Below are positions 14,401 to 27,200 of a DNA stretch of 64,000 bases, piece by piece. The stretch comes from Tanytarsus gracilentus (taxonomy: Eukaryota; Arthropoda; Insecta; Diptera; Chironomidae): assembly GCA_038502055.1 (NCBI GenBank), contig JAXRKN010000039.1, forward strand, positions 248,001 through 312,000. Reading direction: 5' to 3'. Under the pieces are notes generated by a model. The model was not told the DNA's origin. It made no database searches and saw only the letters and a list, made by a program, of their open reading frames with translations. Positions within the stretch are counted from its first letter, which is position 1, and every line of letters begins with the position of its first letter. A program made the position numbers and the translations under genes.

Positions 14401-16101
14401 GAAAACTCAGTGAATATTGAAAATGTGTGTTATGCTCGTGTTTCATGCGGCAGAAAAAACTTTTCTCGCACGCCACAACGCGACAAAATTCTAACACACG
14501 TCCGAGAGAGTGAGAGCGAAAAAAATTCCTGGCTGCCGTTGTTAGCTGGTGTAATTGATTATAATGTCGAGCGGTTATCAAAATGATTATGAGAGCAAAA
14601 ACTTGCAGAGATTTTTATCAAACTGGGATAAAGAGGACAGTTTTATTTTTCAAAATTTCTTTATGTGATTTTTTTTATTTTCTAAATTCTAGTAGAAATT
14701 GTGTAATTCAAATGTGTAAAAAATATTTTAATTAACTTCAATGAACACTATTTTTTTTTCAACAACAATACAAATCTGTAATTGAAATATCGTAAATTTT
14801 GAAAAATTTTAAATCGAGATTAAGAACGTAAATTATTAGAATTTATAATTTTAAAAATAATTACATTGATGCACAAAAAAAGCGGTTTAATCTGAAAGAA
14901 TTTAATCTTCATTAATATTTCAATAATTCACAAAAACAATTTGATATTCAATTAAATAATTTATGTGACGTAAAAATTATTATGTTTTAAAATTCTTTCA
15001 ATTTTAACCTTTCAGATTGCTCACCTCTCTTATTCGGCTGTTATATAGAAGAAAAAAAATACCAATAATTTATGACCATGGAAAAAATAAGTGGGCATGA
15101 AATATGTGATAAAATACACTCGCGAGGCAATAGATAATTGCAATAATTATACTCGATACATATCTTGAATGAAAAAAAGAGCAGCAAAAGCGATTACATT
15201 GTGCAGTGTGTCGAAGAAAGAAATAAACAAGACACAACTCGAATGCATGACTCTCTCTCACTCTCTCGTGTTGCCTGCATGTTGCGCTCTCTCGTGTGAC
15301 ATCGTTTTCTCACTCTCAAAATTGTTTTATTATTTTGTTATTGAGCCTTACAGTGACACACGAGTTCAAGCGTGATAGAAGGGCTCGAAATGAAATGATG
15401 AGGTTCGCAAAGGAATCTCAAGGCCTTCCACTGAAACTCATCACGCGTCGAACGTTAGCAAACATTATAGGTGACTTAAGTCCCTTTTTCATTGTAAATT
15501 TACCGATTCCAACACTCACTATAAAGTATGGATGTTCTCATAATCATAATCACATTTCAAGTATTTGTCGAGAGAACAATAATAAGAAGAAATTTTTTCA
15601 TATCGACCTGATTTTTATCTGTCAAATACAGAAAATGAAATTAAAGAGATAATTGACTTGAATGAATGGACATTTTTTTATGAATGGAATTGCGGATAAT
15701 TTTTTCACAGTGAAAAATTTTACTCTTCTTCTTGTTTTTACCTTCGTACGGTTGTAATCTATTTTTTCATATGTGTGATGTTGTGAGGGTGGTGTTGGAG
15801 GTGGGTAACCGTTATCAAATAATAATAATAATAGAGAGACGAAAATTTATCAAATAAACTTCAATTGATTTTTTATTTGAGGTGTTTTAAATTTTTTAAT
15901 CAAATAATTCAGTTTGATTATTTTTTTTGTTGCAAAATTGGCGTTTATCGATTTTATACATTGTTGCTAAGTGCCATCGTGAAACACCTCCTCAAACTAA
16001 ATATTTCTAATTAGCCTAATCAACTTAATTTGGTTGCCGATCATTATCCAATTTTCAAAAAAATGTAATCAACATAAAAGTTTTGCACAGAATATTTACA
16101 T

Positions 16102-16880
16102 TAGAGATCCTCACGGTTTTCACCGGTTCGGTTATAACCGGTTTTCACCGTAATTTTTAATACCCGGTTTCACCTATTTTTCTTCCGGTTAACCGGTTTT
16201 TCTACTTTTTGAAATTATTTTAATTTTATTAAAAAATTACAATTTAAATTTATAAATATTATCAATGTTTTTAACCGTTTTTATGTTTATTTTAATAAAC
16301 CAATATCAAATACTTATCAAATACTTATATTGTGAAAAATCAGGTACTAAATGTCATTAAACTTACGTTTCTCATGTATCAGATTCAGATATTAAAAGTT
16401 TTGTTTTATTCAATACTTTCACGCTTTATCACAATTCAGTTTCTTTACAAGCGTGAGCAAGTAAAGTGATTTATTTTATTAAAAACGTGAAGTGAATTTT
16501 GGATTTTCCACAACGCGAGACAAAAAGTGTTACGGTAATTATTGTGAAAATATAGTAGTATTTTAATATTTTTTGTCGTAGCAGAACGTCGTTTTTCGGA
16601 AGCAAATCATCTAGTCAGCAAGCTCTTCAATAGACTTGGAGATGCAATTGCCTTTCTCAAGTGTTATTTTAGAAATAAGTTAAATTAATCTTTGTTATTT
16701 AGTTTTTAAGTTATTAAATTAAATTTTCCTTTATTTAAATTTTGTTTTTTTTAAAAAAATCCGTTTTTTTTCAGAAATTTAGATAAAAACTCATAACCGG
16801 TTAACCGGTGAAAACCGGTTATGAGCTTTTTAAAACCGGTTAAACCGAAATCGTTAAAACCGGTTATTTAAGGATCTCTA
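16102..16880. mobile_element. Non-autonomous or decayed hAT-family transposon
   Basis: The element starts with tagagatcct and ends with the exact complement aggatctcta, giving a 10 bp perfect terminal inverted repeat of the hAT type. It is flanked by an exact 8 bp target site duplication, atttacat, at 16094-16101 and 16881-16888. An 8 bp duplication is the hallmark of the hAT superfamily. Both ends carry many copies of the palindromic core AACCGGTT or close variants (about 16125-16200 and 16795-16870), as expected of subterminal transposase-binding repeats. The interior retains a relic of the transposase C-terminus (16578-16688). At 779 bp it is too short to encode a full transposase. Confidence 0.92.
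16578..16688 (+). pseudogene. hAT transposase C-terminal (dimerisation domain) relic
   Basis: The frame reads VAERRFSEANHLVSKL, then NRLGDAIAFLKCYFRNK, then a stop. This matches the general pattern of the hAT C-terminal dimerisation domain: an aromatic-Ser core (here RRFS), a following helix, an Arg-Leu pair, and a terminal hydrophobic helix ending in charged residues and stop. The segment lies inside the inverted repeats of the 779 bp element and in the orientation of its right end. A possible acceptor (tcgtag) lies just upstream, so this may be the last exon of an ancestral transposase. Zinc finger and catalytic core are absent, so it cannot encode an active enzyme. Confidence 0.7.
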
Positions 16881-19800
16881 ATTTACATACAAATATTTTT
16901 TTCTTCATCTGACATTGGCGTGCTTTTTATTTGATTGGTTAGCGACAAATAAATTTATAAAAATTCAACTAATCAGCGGCAGCTCCCACACAGGGGCTCT
17001 AATGGTCATTTTCAAACTCACGCCACACATGAACGCGCAAAACAATTTGCAAAAGGAATTTTATCAAAAAAAAATTTTTATCGCAGCGGCATTGTGTATA
17101 CACTGTGGAGATATTACATTACCAAACAATCACAACAATGCTCGAGCGAGTGAAAAGATAAAGAAGAAAAAGAATTCATGTCATTGGCGATATCGCAAAG
17201 GGATTTTTCTGTCGAGAGAGAGAGCGATATGACAACAACTGTTCGCGGCGCTAGAAGAAATTCCAAGGTGAAAGTATTCATTATAATGCATTTGAGTTAG
17301 ACATGCACAATAAATTCATTATGTGAGTCATCAAAAAGCCAGCGGCTAATTTTTTATTCTCTCTTCTCTTCCCCTCTTTTGTTGTCGCTCGTCTTTAGGC
17401 TTTATCTAAAGTGTCATTCATGCATATACATCTTTCTCCCATTGCAGTGCACTCAACTCAATTTCTCTACCTAATAAAATAAATAAAAATGAGAAAATTC
17501 AAGTTGGAATTGACGACGGATTAAATCTAATTTTAGTTCACTTATCCTCAGTATCAGTATTAAGAATGTTGCTACAAACTTCACATTGTCCGTCAATTAA
17601 AAATTTTGATTTCAGAGTTAATTTTTTTTTGTTAGAATCACAATTTTTAATTATATTATTATGAAGTTTAGAAAATTAAAGTGAACGTAAATCGTAAACT
17701 TCAACACCAATTCTAACAAGCTCACATGAAAACCGGCAAACTAAAAACTTAACAAAGATTTTGATAAGAGGAGTGCTGCAAGTATTTGAGGAAAAAATAT
17801 CTTTTAAATACGTTTTATGATCCTTTTTCAAAAACTAATTATCAATATTATATTTGATAAGAGATAAGAGATTACTTAGTCTTAAGAGTGTTCGACCAAA
17901 TTTGGCTTTTTGCCTTCTCTCAAGGACGACAGCTAAATATTAAAAATTAGGTTCGTGCAAAATCATAGACAGAAATTTTTATATTTTAAGAAAATAATTT
18001 CTAAAGAAATGATTTTTAAATTCCAAAAAAAAATTTTCATGATAAAATTTTTTATGATTTTCTTTTTATGGATGGCGCTGTTTTTGCTTTTGAACTATAA
18101 ATAATATCAAAGCCCCATAACAATATCTCTCCTCGCAGCTCTTCACACTCTATTGATTTTAAGCAACGATTTTTATTTCTCGATTGCGCAACAAAATTAT
18201 TGTCTAGATAATGTCTCATTGTGAATATCGGAATTTATTATTATTTATATTGAAGGCGCATTGCGGCATTATTTACTCATGTCTCACTGCCATGCTATTT
18301 CAATTTTTTTCAAACAATTTATCATTATCAGCAAAAAATGTGTGTCTACAGTGATTTTATTCTTTGAGTTTTAATATAAACGACAATCGTCAGTTGTTAT
18401 CATGTGCAATGGATCATTTCAGCACCACCGTGAATGTTAACGTTGTTTCAAGTGCTACTGTGAAAAACGTGACTTTTGCGGGGAAAGTCGGTGGTTGATA
18501 AAAATCTTATAATAATCTCGAAGCTTTTTAAAAATTATATTTTTTGCTAATAAACCTCACAACTTTATCAAAACATCAAAAATCCGCACATGACTTAACA
18601 TCAATTCGTATGCCAATAAATCATCAATTTGCTAAGGTGATTTTGCAAAAATTTCTCAATTTAATTTTTTCCACTTTAATTTACTTTGACTCGATTACAT
18701 TATATTTATAAAAAAAATACTATCAAAAAAAAATTATTATTTGTACACTTGTGCTGATGATAATTAAGTAATTACTTCAAACTACTGACAATATGTGACA
18801 TTCTTCGAGAAAATAAAAAATTGACTAATTATTGTGAAGTGGCTTGCCATGTGCCATATCTTTTCGAAAAAAAAACACTATCTAGTGACGATCACAAAGG
18901 AATGTTATTGTGCTATGCGCACACACAAAAGACATCAAGGGAACCACCATCGAGTGAGCGAATTGCGGAAGCATCGAGTGTGCTTCTCTTGTAACAGTAG
19001 TTTCTTCGCATTTAGAAACAGGAAGTACAAAGTGGTCTTAAACCTCACAAGATGGTAAACACTCAATGAAGATGAACCTGAATAGAATTGGACATTTCCT
19101 TCGCACTAATCTTATCGTCATTCGCTACTTCAAGCCGGACGCCTCCAAGTGAGTGCTTTAAATTTGCCGACTTGTTGTGAAAAATTCGAGGACAATGGAA
19201 TTTTTTAAATCGCTTCACGATAAGAATTTTTAATCGGTGCTTGGAAACTAAATGTGCTATTTTAAAATCCAAGACATTCCAAGTAGAAATTTTTTAATGC
19301 CATCCAAAAACCGTCATCAACGGCCTCCTTAACATTTTAACAAACTGAGTAAAAAGTATTCTTAAAAGAATACTCAACAGCACTAAAGTCCACAAACAGA
19401 AAATTTCTTGGCACTTAAAAATTACGTAAAAAGAAGGCAAAATGTGAGCAAAGAATCTTCACAATTTTTTTATTATTGTCGATTCCGAAAAAATACAGAA
19501 AAAGAAGAAAAAATTCCTCAACACCTTTGGTAGTGATAAAAAGAAGTGTACAAGGTAAGAAGGGGTGGACACTCTGGAAGAGATTTATTTATTATTTTTT
19601 TTGTGTTTTAATTAATTGCTTAAATTTATATTATTTTAAAAATTTACGACCTTATATTCTCCATCGCAAAAGGCAAATGATGGTTCGAGTTAATGTTTTT
19701 GTCATTTTCATTCTGTCATTCTTGTCATTATTCTCTCACTCAATTGCCCAATGACACTCTTTAGTAGACGCGCGCCAGTCTTGGTCGAATCCGGGTATTT

Positions 19801-20337
19801 CTGTATCGACGTAATATTTCGATGATGTTATTATTTTTGTGTGTAGCTCAAAAGCTGAGAGCTACCAGCCAGCGAGCCTGATCATCATCTTATTGTCGTC
19901 GTTTGTCGTCGTGTGAGAGGCTCTTCAAAGAATTTTTTCATAATGTCACTTCTCATACGAAGAAGAATTCTTTCAGCGTGCGGCGTAGACTCTGTCACAA
20001 CAGAGAATTTACTGAAATGATGTATTAAGTGTTGACTTTTTGTGTTGAAATGTATGTGCGCCGTGAATGCCGCGGATGAATTGTTGTCTTCTTCTTTTTT
20101 GAGTGCATACAATTTTGAAACGATAGAATGTAATAGAGGATCAAGTATCTTTGTAAAAGGATTAAAATTTTCCACATTTAATAATTTTAAAATAATTCTT
20201 CTGACCTTCCCATCGAAAAATTATTTCATCCGTTATGTGCGAAAAAAAATATTGTAAAAGTTCTTCTTCTTCTCTTTTTCATATATATTTTTAAATTTTC
20301 TATGTCACTACAAACAATACAGAGAACTAGAATTTAC

Positions 20338-20408
20338 CTGCAGAGCAGCATCGTTTTGTAGAAATTTCTTCCTCTTGCTCTTCGGATTCGGAGCATCCTA
20401 TTTATAAT
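20338..20408 (-). other. Candidate first coding exon, unknown gene
   Basis: On the minus strand an ATG at 20396 has an in-frame stop 24 bases upstream. It opens the frame MLRIRRARGRNFYKTMLLC, which ends two bases into a codon at a good donor (ctgcag|gtaaattc). The other two frames of the segment are closed. The N-terminus is strongly basic and then hydrophobic, as in type II membrane proteins. The exon phase fits the candidate exon at 2546-2591, giving 35 codons in frame, with an intron of about 17.7 kb. The acceptor-like cag at 20409-20411 has a poor pyrimidine tract, so the exon may simply be the 5' one. The family is not recognised. Confidence 0.3.
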
Positions 20409-23400
20409 CTGTGAATTTTTTCATCTCGAAAATTATAAACCAAAAAGAGAGAAGAATCGAGCAAACATAAGAATGAGATACAATGGAAACCAATGTGTAG
20501 TTTTTTCTCTGTGTGTATTTCGGGAAGAATTTTACGCAGAAATTTTAGCAAGTTCCTTACTCATCTCCTTCGGCATTGTCTCTTTCGGCACTCTTGAGTT
20601 ATGTTTCCTGAAATATTTAACTTTAACATCACAACGATAAGATGACTATGACTGGCGAAAATTTACTTTTTTGATGATAATTTTTTGTTTTTATGTCCAG
20701 GTTGCATGGAAGCGTAAAGTAAGAATTTTAAATAAATAAAAATTTCAAGGTTCGAATCCTAAATTACCAAAAAATTTAAGTTTTGAACTATTCCAAGTTT
20801 TTTTTCAAATATAATATTTTTTAATTTCCAAATTTTTTTTAAGTCAAGTCTAACAAATCGAATTGATACAATGCCACCGTCTATTTGTCTTAATCATTAG
20901 ACATCACCTACAGCACACGTAAATCTGGCGGCAGCTCTCTCGCGTGTACTGTGTAAGTAGCTGAATATTGCATAAACATTAAATCGTTTCTTAGAAGAGA
21001 AACAAAATTGAAAATATAAAAACCGTGTTTTCTTCTTCAATCGCCGCATGCAAGTGCTAACATGCTTGGTAAGTAAAACTCAACGATTGTAATTGTAAAT
21101 TTTTCGATAAACAAGACGCGACGACGCTCTAACTGTTTGGAAAGTTTCATCGTGGGCACAAAGTTTTATTTTTTTTCCTTTTCTGACACTTTACAATGAT
21201 AAAATGGAAAATTTTGAACTTGGCATGTTGAGCACTTCGCAAGAAAAATAAGTGTGTGTGTGCTGCTCATGTAAACCTTATCAAACGCACGTGATTACAA
21301 ATTTCTTTTGATGTATCGACTCTCAAGTGAAGTTTTTTGTTGTGTCTGTCAAGAGACGTGCGTCGCTGCTGATATATGTTTGTTATTCTACGAAAGCCCA
21401 CCAAAAAAATTAATTATTGTTATTCATTATCGTGCACACACTAAAATGTGAAATAAAATTTTTTAAGTAATTTTTTAAAATTCTTAAACTCACTTGAAAA
21501 GTAGGCTACAGATAATTTTTCGCCGAACTTCTGTTTTAAATTAGATTAAGCGATAACAATAGCGCGCGTGCGAATTTTAATCGAAAATCGATTATGACAA
21601 TCATGTCATTTATCATGTTTAAAACAGTTCTAATTTTATTTCTTTCTAAATTCTGATAAAAATTAATCAAATTTAACCGGAAACCGCGAAGAATTAATTA
21701 ATTAACGTGGCGTGATGTTTATTTTAATTGATAGACCTGAAAATTAAGAAAATATTTTTTGTTTTTTTTAAACTTTTATCGGCGATAATTTTTTTCCGAG
21801 AAAACTCAAAAGCGTCCAATTTTCAAGAGCCGCTTATATTTAATGAACATTTTATGGCGTGAAAATTTGGCTATCAAGTCGATAAGAGTGTATATAGCAA
21901 CCTAGACTTGCAAGGTCAATAGCCCAAATCATTAAATAATGTAAATGACATTTTGATATAATTTCACTCAATCCACAGACTTTTATCAAATGTTATCACA
22001 TCGATAACAGAAATTAATGTCATGTACTCGACAACGTGCTTAATTTGCTCAAACTTTCCATCTACTTTTCGTTCATCATCCCCATTTTTACCATCTATAT
22101 CTAAGACGCACTAATCACTTGTGATCATACAATGTATATGCATTACCTCGAAAACGCATTTTACATTCATATATTCAAGTTGAGTCGTCATCGATGAACA
22201 ACTAAATATTGATTTAATAAATTCCGTGAAGCATGTCGACTTCATCTTATTGTAATCGTTCTCTCTCCCTCTCACTCACTCTCCAATGATACTTTTCTCA
22301 TCATTCCTCATCTTTCATTCTTTTTCTGTTGAAAAAAGGTTCGAAATATTTTGAAATAGAGAAATTATCGGCCCAGTTGATAATGTGGAAAACATTTAAT
22401 CTATGCAGGGTTCTCTAAATTTTATATATAGGTTCGCACATATAGAAAAATGTGTTATAATGATGGGCATTTCATGTAATGTGTGCATCATTGATGCGTG
22501 TGAGAGTGAATGGGATTAAATTGTGTTGTGTGTGCATGATGGAGAGCTATTAAGTTATCTCTTCCCTGAAAATTGCTCAATTTTCAAAAAAGGGCTCTTA
22601 GAAGTCGCAAGGAGGCGTTATAATTTAAATCATTTATCCACTCTCTAATTCCTCAATTCTCTATCAATTTTGACCACACAGAAATAATCTCTCTCCATCT
22701 CAACTCGCTTCAGAAGGTATAGAAAGGAAGATTTCTCTTGACTTTAATTGATTTTTATCCGATATTCCCTTTTGATACAGTTTTAAAGTCGAGTGCATTT
22801 TTTTATAGTTTTCAGCTGCGGTTCAGAGAGGATTTTTGAGGTCGCATAAAAATTATGATGAGATGGCAGAAAAAAATTAATTACTTCAAATAAATTTTTA
22901 GATCCCACAATATTTCATCTGAATTCTTTAACCACCAGTTGACGCTCGTTAATGAAGTCGCCGATTAAGATCAAGAACAGAAAAAAAGAGAAGACAAAAA
23001 GAAAAATTCCTGAGAACGGAGAAAGTGTCATCTGATTCCTATGAATTACATGACATGTCGATGCCTCCAATATATGAATTTGAAATGCGATGTGTTTTGA
23101 TTAAAACGTCACGAAAGCGGGTATTTAGTTACATTTTATTAGAATGAATATTCAAACTCGTCATAATCATCAGAATACTCGTTTACAGAGTTTTTGACAA
23201 ATGCACTCGCATGCATGGATGTATGTAAACTTTTCTCGGAATTCTTTCCATTAGATGTTGACACATTCTTGAGAAAATAATTCTCGTTTTCGAATTTTTT
23301 TTAAATATTATTCGATTCCTGTTGAGCGGCTCCTTAAATCAACACCATATTTTCATATTTTTGATCATAAAAACGCTAATTAACGACATGAATTTAATTT

Positions 23401-26400
23401 TTCTGCAACATTGTAACTTGGTGGAAAATCATAATCATAAATTTTTATTTTTCATCCTCAACAACTCAGACATCTCCTATATGCACATATTCGTGTGTGT
23501 GTGAGTGCATCGTTTGACCGCTCATTAAAAAATTGAAACGCTCCAATCTTGATCTTGGAAAATATTTCTATCTTCTACAAAAAAAGCCTCTTCACTCATC
23601 TTTTCGATACTACTTCAGCCGGTTCTCTCTCGCAGTGTGTGTGTGTCGTGTTTGAGAAAAAAAAGAATTTAATTTAATTGAAGTAAATTGGATTCAAAGA
23701 TGAAGTGGAATTTGAGGAGATGCCGAAAAATTCTAAAAGAACAAGAAGAGAGGGAAAAACAGTTTAATTCGTTTCGCATTTTTGCGCCAATCACGTCATC
23801 AAAAATTGCAGTTAATTGAGTAGTTTAGCAGTCATCAACGACATGCGTCGCAGTCCACCTCACACACACTCGAGAGTGTTCTTTAATTTCCTGCTGCACA
23901 CTTTTATTTTGCATTTTCTCCTCTGCACTAATTTCCGCATGTAATTTTAGGATGTAATGTGCAGACCAGGGGTCAAATGAATGGAATTATATGAGTTTAT
24001 AACTGTTTTCATGATCGATATCGAGCTTGTTAGTTGGGCATTTCAAGCACTTTAAACAATCTAAAGATGATGAGAATTTTTTGTGCTAAAATTAATTTTT
24101 AAATGCCATTGAAATTTAAACTCTCGAGTGTCGTCTTAAGCTCAATTCAAATTTTTAAAGACTCAAGTCAATTCCAACATGCCAACGTCTTCTGAACCCT
24201 CAATTTGAATGGTAGCTGCGGCATGGTGAAACAAAAGTATTGCTCTAAGGCACTCGTTTACCATAAAGAGCTGTTCCGCGGCGGGGTCTGATGATTATGT
24301 GCAAAGTAAACGCTCATCATAATGTGGAATTACACACTATTGTGCATTGTAATTTAATCAAATATTCAAAAGCGCTTAGAGAGATATCGGAGATGGTGGT
24401 TCATTTGGTATGCGGTGTGAGATATGGAAAATTATTGTTAAATACAAAATTATGGAGAAGTTCTTTATGTTCCTTCTTCTTCTTCGCCCTCCCTTTCCTT
24501 CCATCAACACGATGCTGACTTTCGGTCTTAAACTCGTGATTTTTATTAATTTTGAAGGCGCTGTTGCAGTCGAGCCGTGCTATCATGATAGCAAGCCCAG
24601 TGATTAAAAAACAAATTATTAACTTTTTAAAATGATAATTTGATGCGTTTTATAAATGATCACCGGGCAAGTTGTTGCTTTAATTTTTACGACTGCATGG
24701 TGCACCTCGTTACCTCTTCTGAGAGATATGAAAACGTGGCAGTATAACAAAAACGTGAAGTGATCGTTTATATCACTTTTATAACAGCGCAACAACAACA
24801 TTGCATGCACACTCTCTCACAAACAAATTAAATTGCATGAAATGTAAGTCAAAATAATATAAAAGGCGGATTTTCTTTATAAATGCTTAAATCTTGCTGA
24901 TATGCCACAAAATTTTATTCGCGAGAGATTTAACGAGAAAATTTGTTTCGGATCTCAACATCTCTTTAATACAATTTTTTTTCACTCTCCTCTGCATCGG
25001 CATTTATAACATACATGAAGTTAATTGAGTGGATTTTTAAGACACTTTTGTTGAGTTGCATAACATTCAAGGAATTAAACTTAAAAATATGGGCAGGATT
25101 TTTTCAAAATTTAGTTTTAATTCGAATAAAAATGTAACTTTTAAAATCCATAAAACATTTTGTAAAAATAACGCATTTATTAGCTCCTCATTAACACACG
25201 AAAAACACATATAAAATAAAAATTTATTGTTACACAAATGATCCACCTGTGTATCATTTAAATTCGGCAATCAGAAAAATGTTTAACAAGCGAAAAGACA
25301 GAAGACACAACTAGGCTATAAATTTTATATTTTAAAACTCGTTCTAAAAATGTCATCAAATGTGCCTTAAATTGCTCGACGACAAGCGGCGGTGTAAATT
25401 ATTATTTTTTCAATAAATCGAAAAAAAAGATGATTGAAAATTATTTTGGCAACCTGTCAAATGTGATTATGGAAATTAAAATCGGTTTCTATTAACTGCT
25501 TAACTTATGTGAGACGAATTCGTTGTTGATAATCGTTGATTATCATTTCAAGATTACATCAATAAATATATCAGAGCTAATTAATAAATGTTTATTTTAT
25601 TGGTTTCTCTATTATCTCGTTCTTCTTCTTTTCATTCGAATGTGGCGAGAAAATTAGTTTTAAAATTTAAAATAATTTTTTTTTAAAATTCAATTTTACT
25701 AATTTTTATTTTAAAGGAAATTTAATGAAAAATATGATCACAATTTCCCGCAAGGATTGTGCGTAAAGAAGAAAACATATGAGCTGCGTGCCTCACCATC
25801 TCAGATGTCTAGTCAGCTCATCTCTCTCTCACTCACTATTTTACATAATTATGATTCTTTTATTTATGATATTTAACTCTTTGCGTCTCTTCATTATTAA
25901 GCACAACTCATTTCAGTGGAATTTCAACATTGGACACAGCATGTGATTGGAGATTGGTAAGGAGAAAGATTGAAATGAATTGGTTGATAATGAAAACAGG
26001 ATTTTCCTCTCACCCTGGCTAATGGACTCTCTTTCTCTTGCTATATATGCGATGAATATTTATAGTCATCCTATGCATATTTAGACAAGGAAAAACTGCG
26101 TGAGCTAAATATTGCGAGAGAGATCGCTTATGCGAATCAGTGATTAATGTTTATTGGCCATTGTTTTGGAGATATTTGCATATTTGAAAATTTTGCTGTA
26201 TTTTTTGGAACAGATTGTAGATTTTATCTGCTAACCCAATTCGAATCGGAGTTTTATGAAATATTCACAAGGTTAAATTTTTTATGCATTTAAAGAACTC
26301 TAAATAAGCATAAAGTTCTTCATGTGACTGTATCACATGTCTTAAGTGGGTGTCATTCATAGGTTAATGATCAATTTTGAATAAGTTTTTCTCATAAATT

Positions 26401-27200
26401 CATCGCCATGTACAAGTCAGTGAGTGTATTTGATTTAAAAATTGAATTGCCACCAATTGAAATGCGACACGCGAGAGTCGTTAAGAGTGTTTAGCTTTTT
26501 TGACCTTCTGGGCAATGAAATCGCATTCGAGTGAGTTGTGTCTTAGTTCTCAATAAGTAAGTAATTGGAAGCGCCATTAACACTTAACGTCTTTTGATTT
26601 CGCAATAAAAAAATAATCATTTAAGTCTTTCGTTAGAATTGCAATTGTCAATATAAAAACGTCATAAAGTAAGTGAGATGCACACCTTTGTGACATTTCT
26701 AAAATTTAAATTTATAAGTAAAAAATCTGAACTTTATTTTTACATCATCAAACTATAATTTTAATATTTTACGACTGGCTTCTTGTTTTTCTACTTCTGA
26801 ATTCGTCAAATAGATCCAATATAATTTATTTGAACTCCACCTCAATATTCCAACGACGACGACGTCTGAAGATTTCTTCCCGCGATTATTGTGGCGCTTT
26901 TAATAATATTAGCATGAAGAGAGTGAACAGCAGCCGACAACGAGCCGAGACAAAGCGCAAAAGATATCTTTATTACGCTATCAAATTACGAAACACACAA
27001 AACAATTAATAAATTTGCGCACACACGGTTGATAGTGCCATCGAACAGTCATTTAAGTTAATAGCTCAGTTTAGTAAATTCCTTGTAAATTTTTTTGGTG
27101 CCGTTCCACCTCAATTTATTGGGTGACTAGGCAGAAAAAGAATTCTCTCTTAAACTGTTTTGAGTGGAACCTTCATCAAAATCCTATCTGACTGACTCCC

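Larger units (their letters stand above)
6310..16101. other. Gene-poor AT-rich DNA with simple repeats
   Basis: No recognisable coding region was found. The stretch contains a short CA tract (11171-11188), a GA tract (11401-11421), and a locally less AT-rich block around 14336-14560 that has open but unremarkable frames on both strands. One possible tiny first exon on the minus strand (13431-13451) is discussed under findings. Candidate open frames up to 118 codons near 15300-15650 show no motif and begin within AT-rich DNA. Confidence 0.55.

Noticed and set aside
14323..14586. 87-codon plus-strand frame in a less AT-rich block
   Set aside because: It does not begin with ATG at the 5' end, the opposite strand is also open, and no motif is present.
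15296..15652. 118-codon plus-strand frame
   Set aside because: No motif, no conserved start context and AT-rich codon use; frames of this length are expected about once by chance in 64 kb of this composition.
18410..18499. 29-codon ORF beginning MDHFSTTV after a TATA-like sequence
   Set aside because: The TATA-like sequence and initiator-like tcagtt are only about 15 bases apart, which does not fit a core promoter, and no exon or conservation evidence exists.
20745..20765. ggttcgaatcc, resembling a tRNA T-loop
   Set aside because: The flanking bases do not form a T stem, and no acceptor stem or anticodon arm lies at tRNA spacing upstream.
21012..21067. TATA-like atataaaaac followed by ATGCTTG and a gtaagt donor on the plus strand
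   Set aside because: The layout resembles a short first exon, but no downstream coding exon was found within several kb.
25917..25956. 40 nt plus-strand segment with good acceptor and gtaagg donor
   Set aside because: Two frames are open, no partner exon fits convincingly and the peptide is not recognisable.
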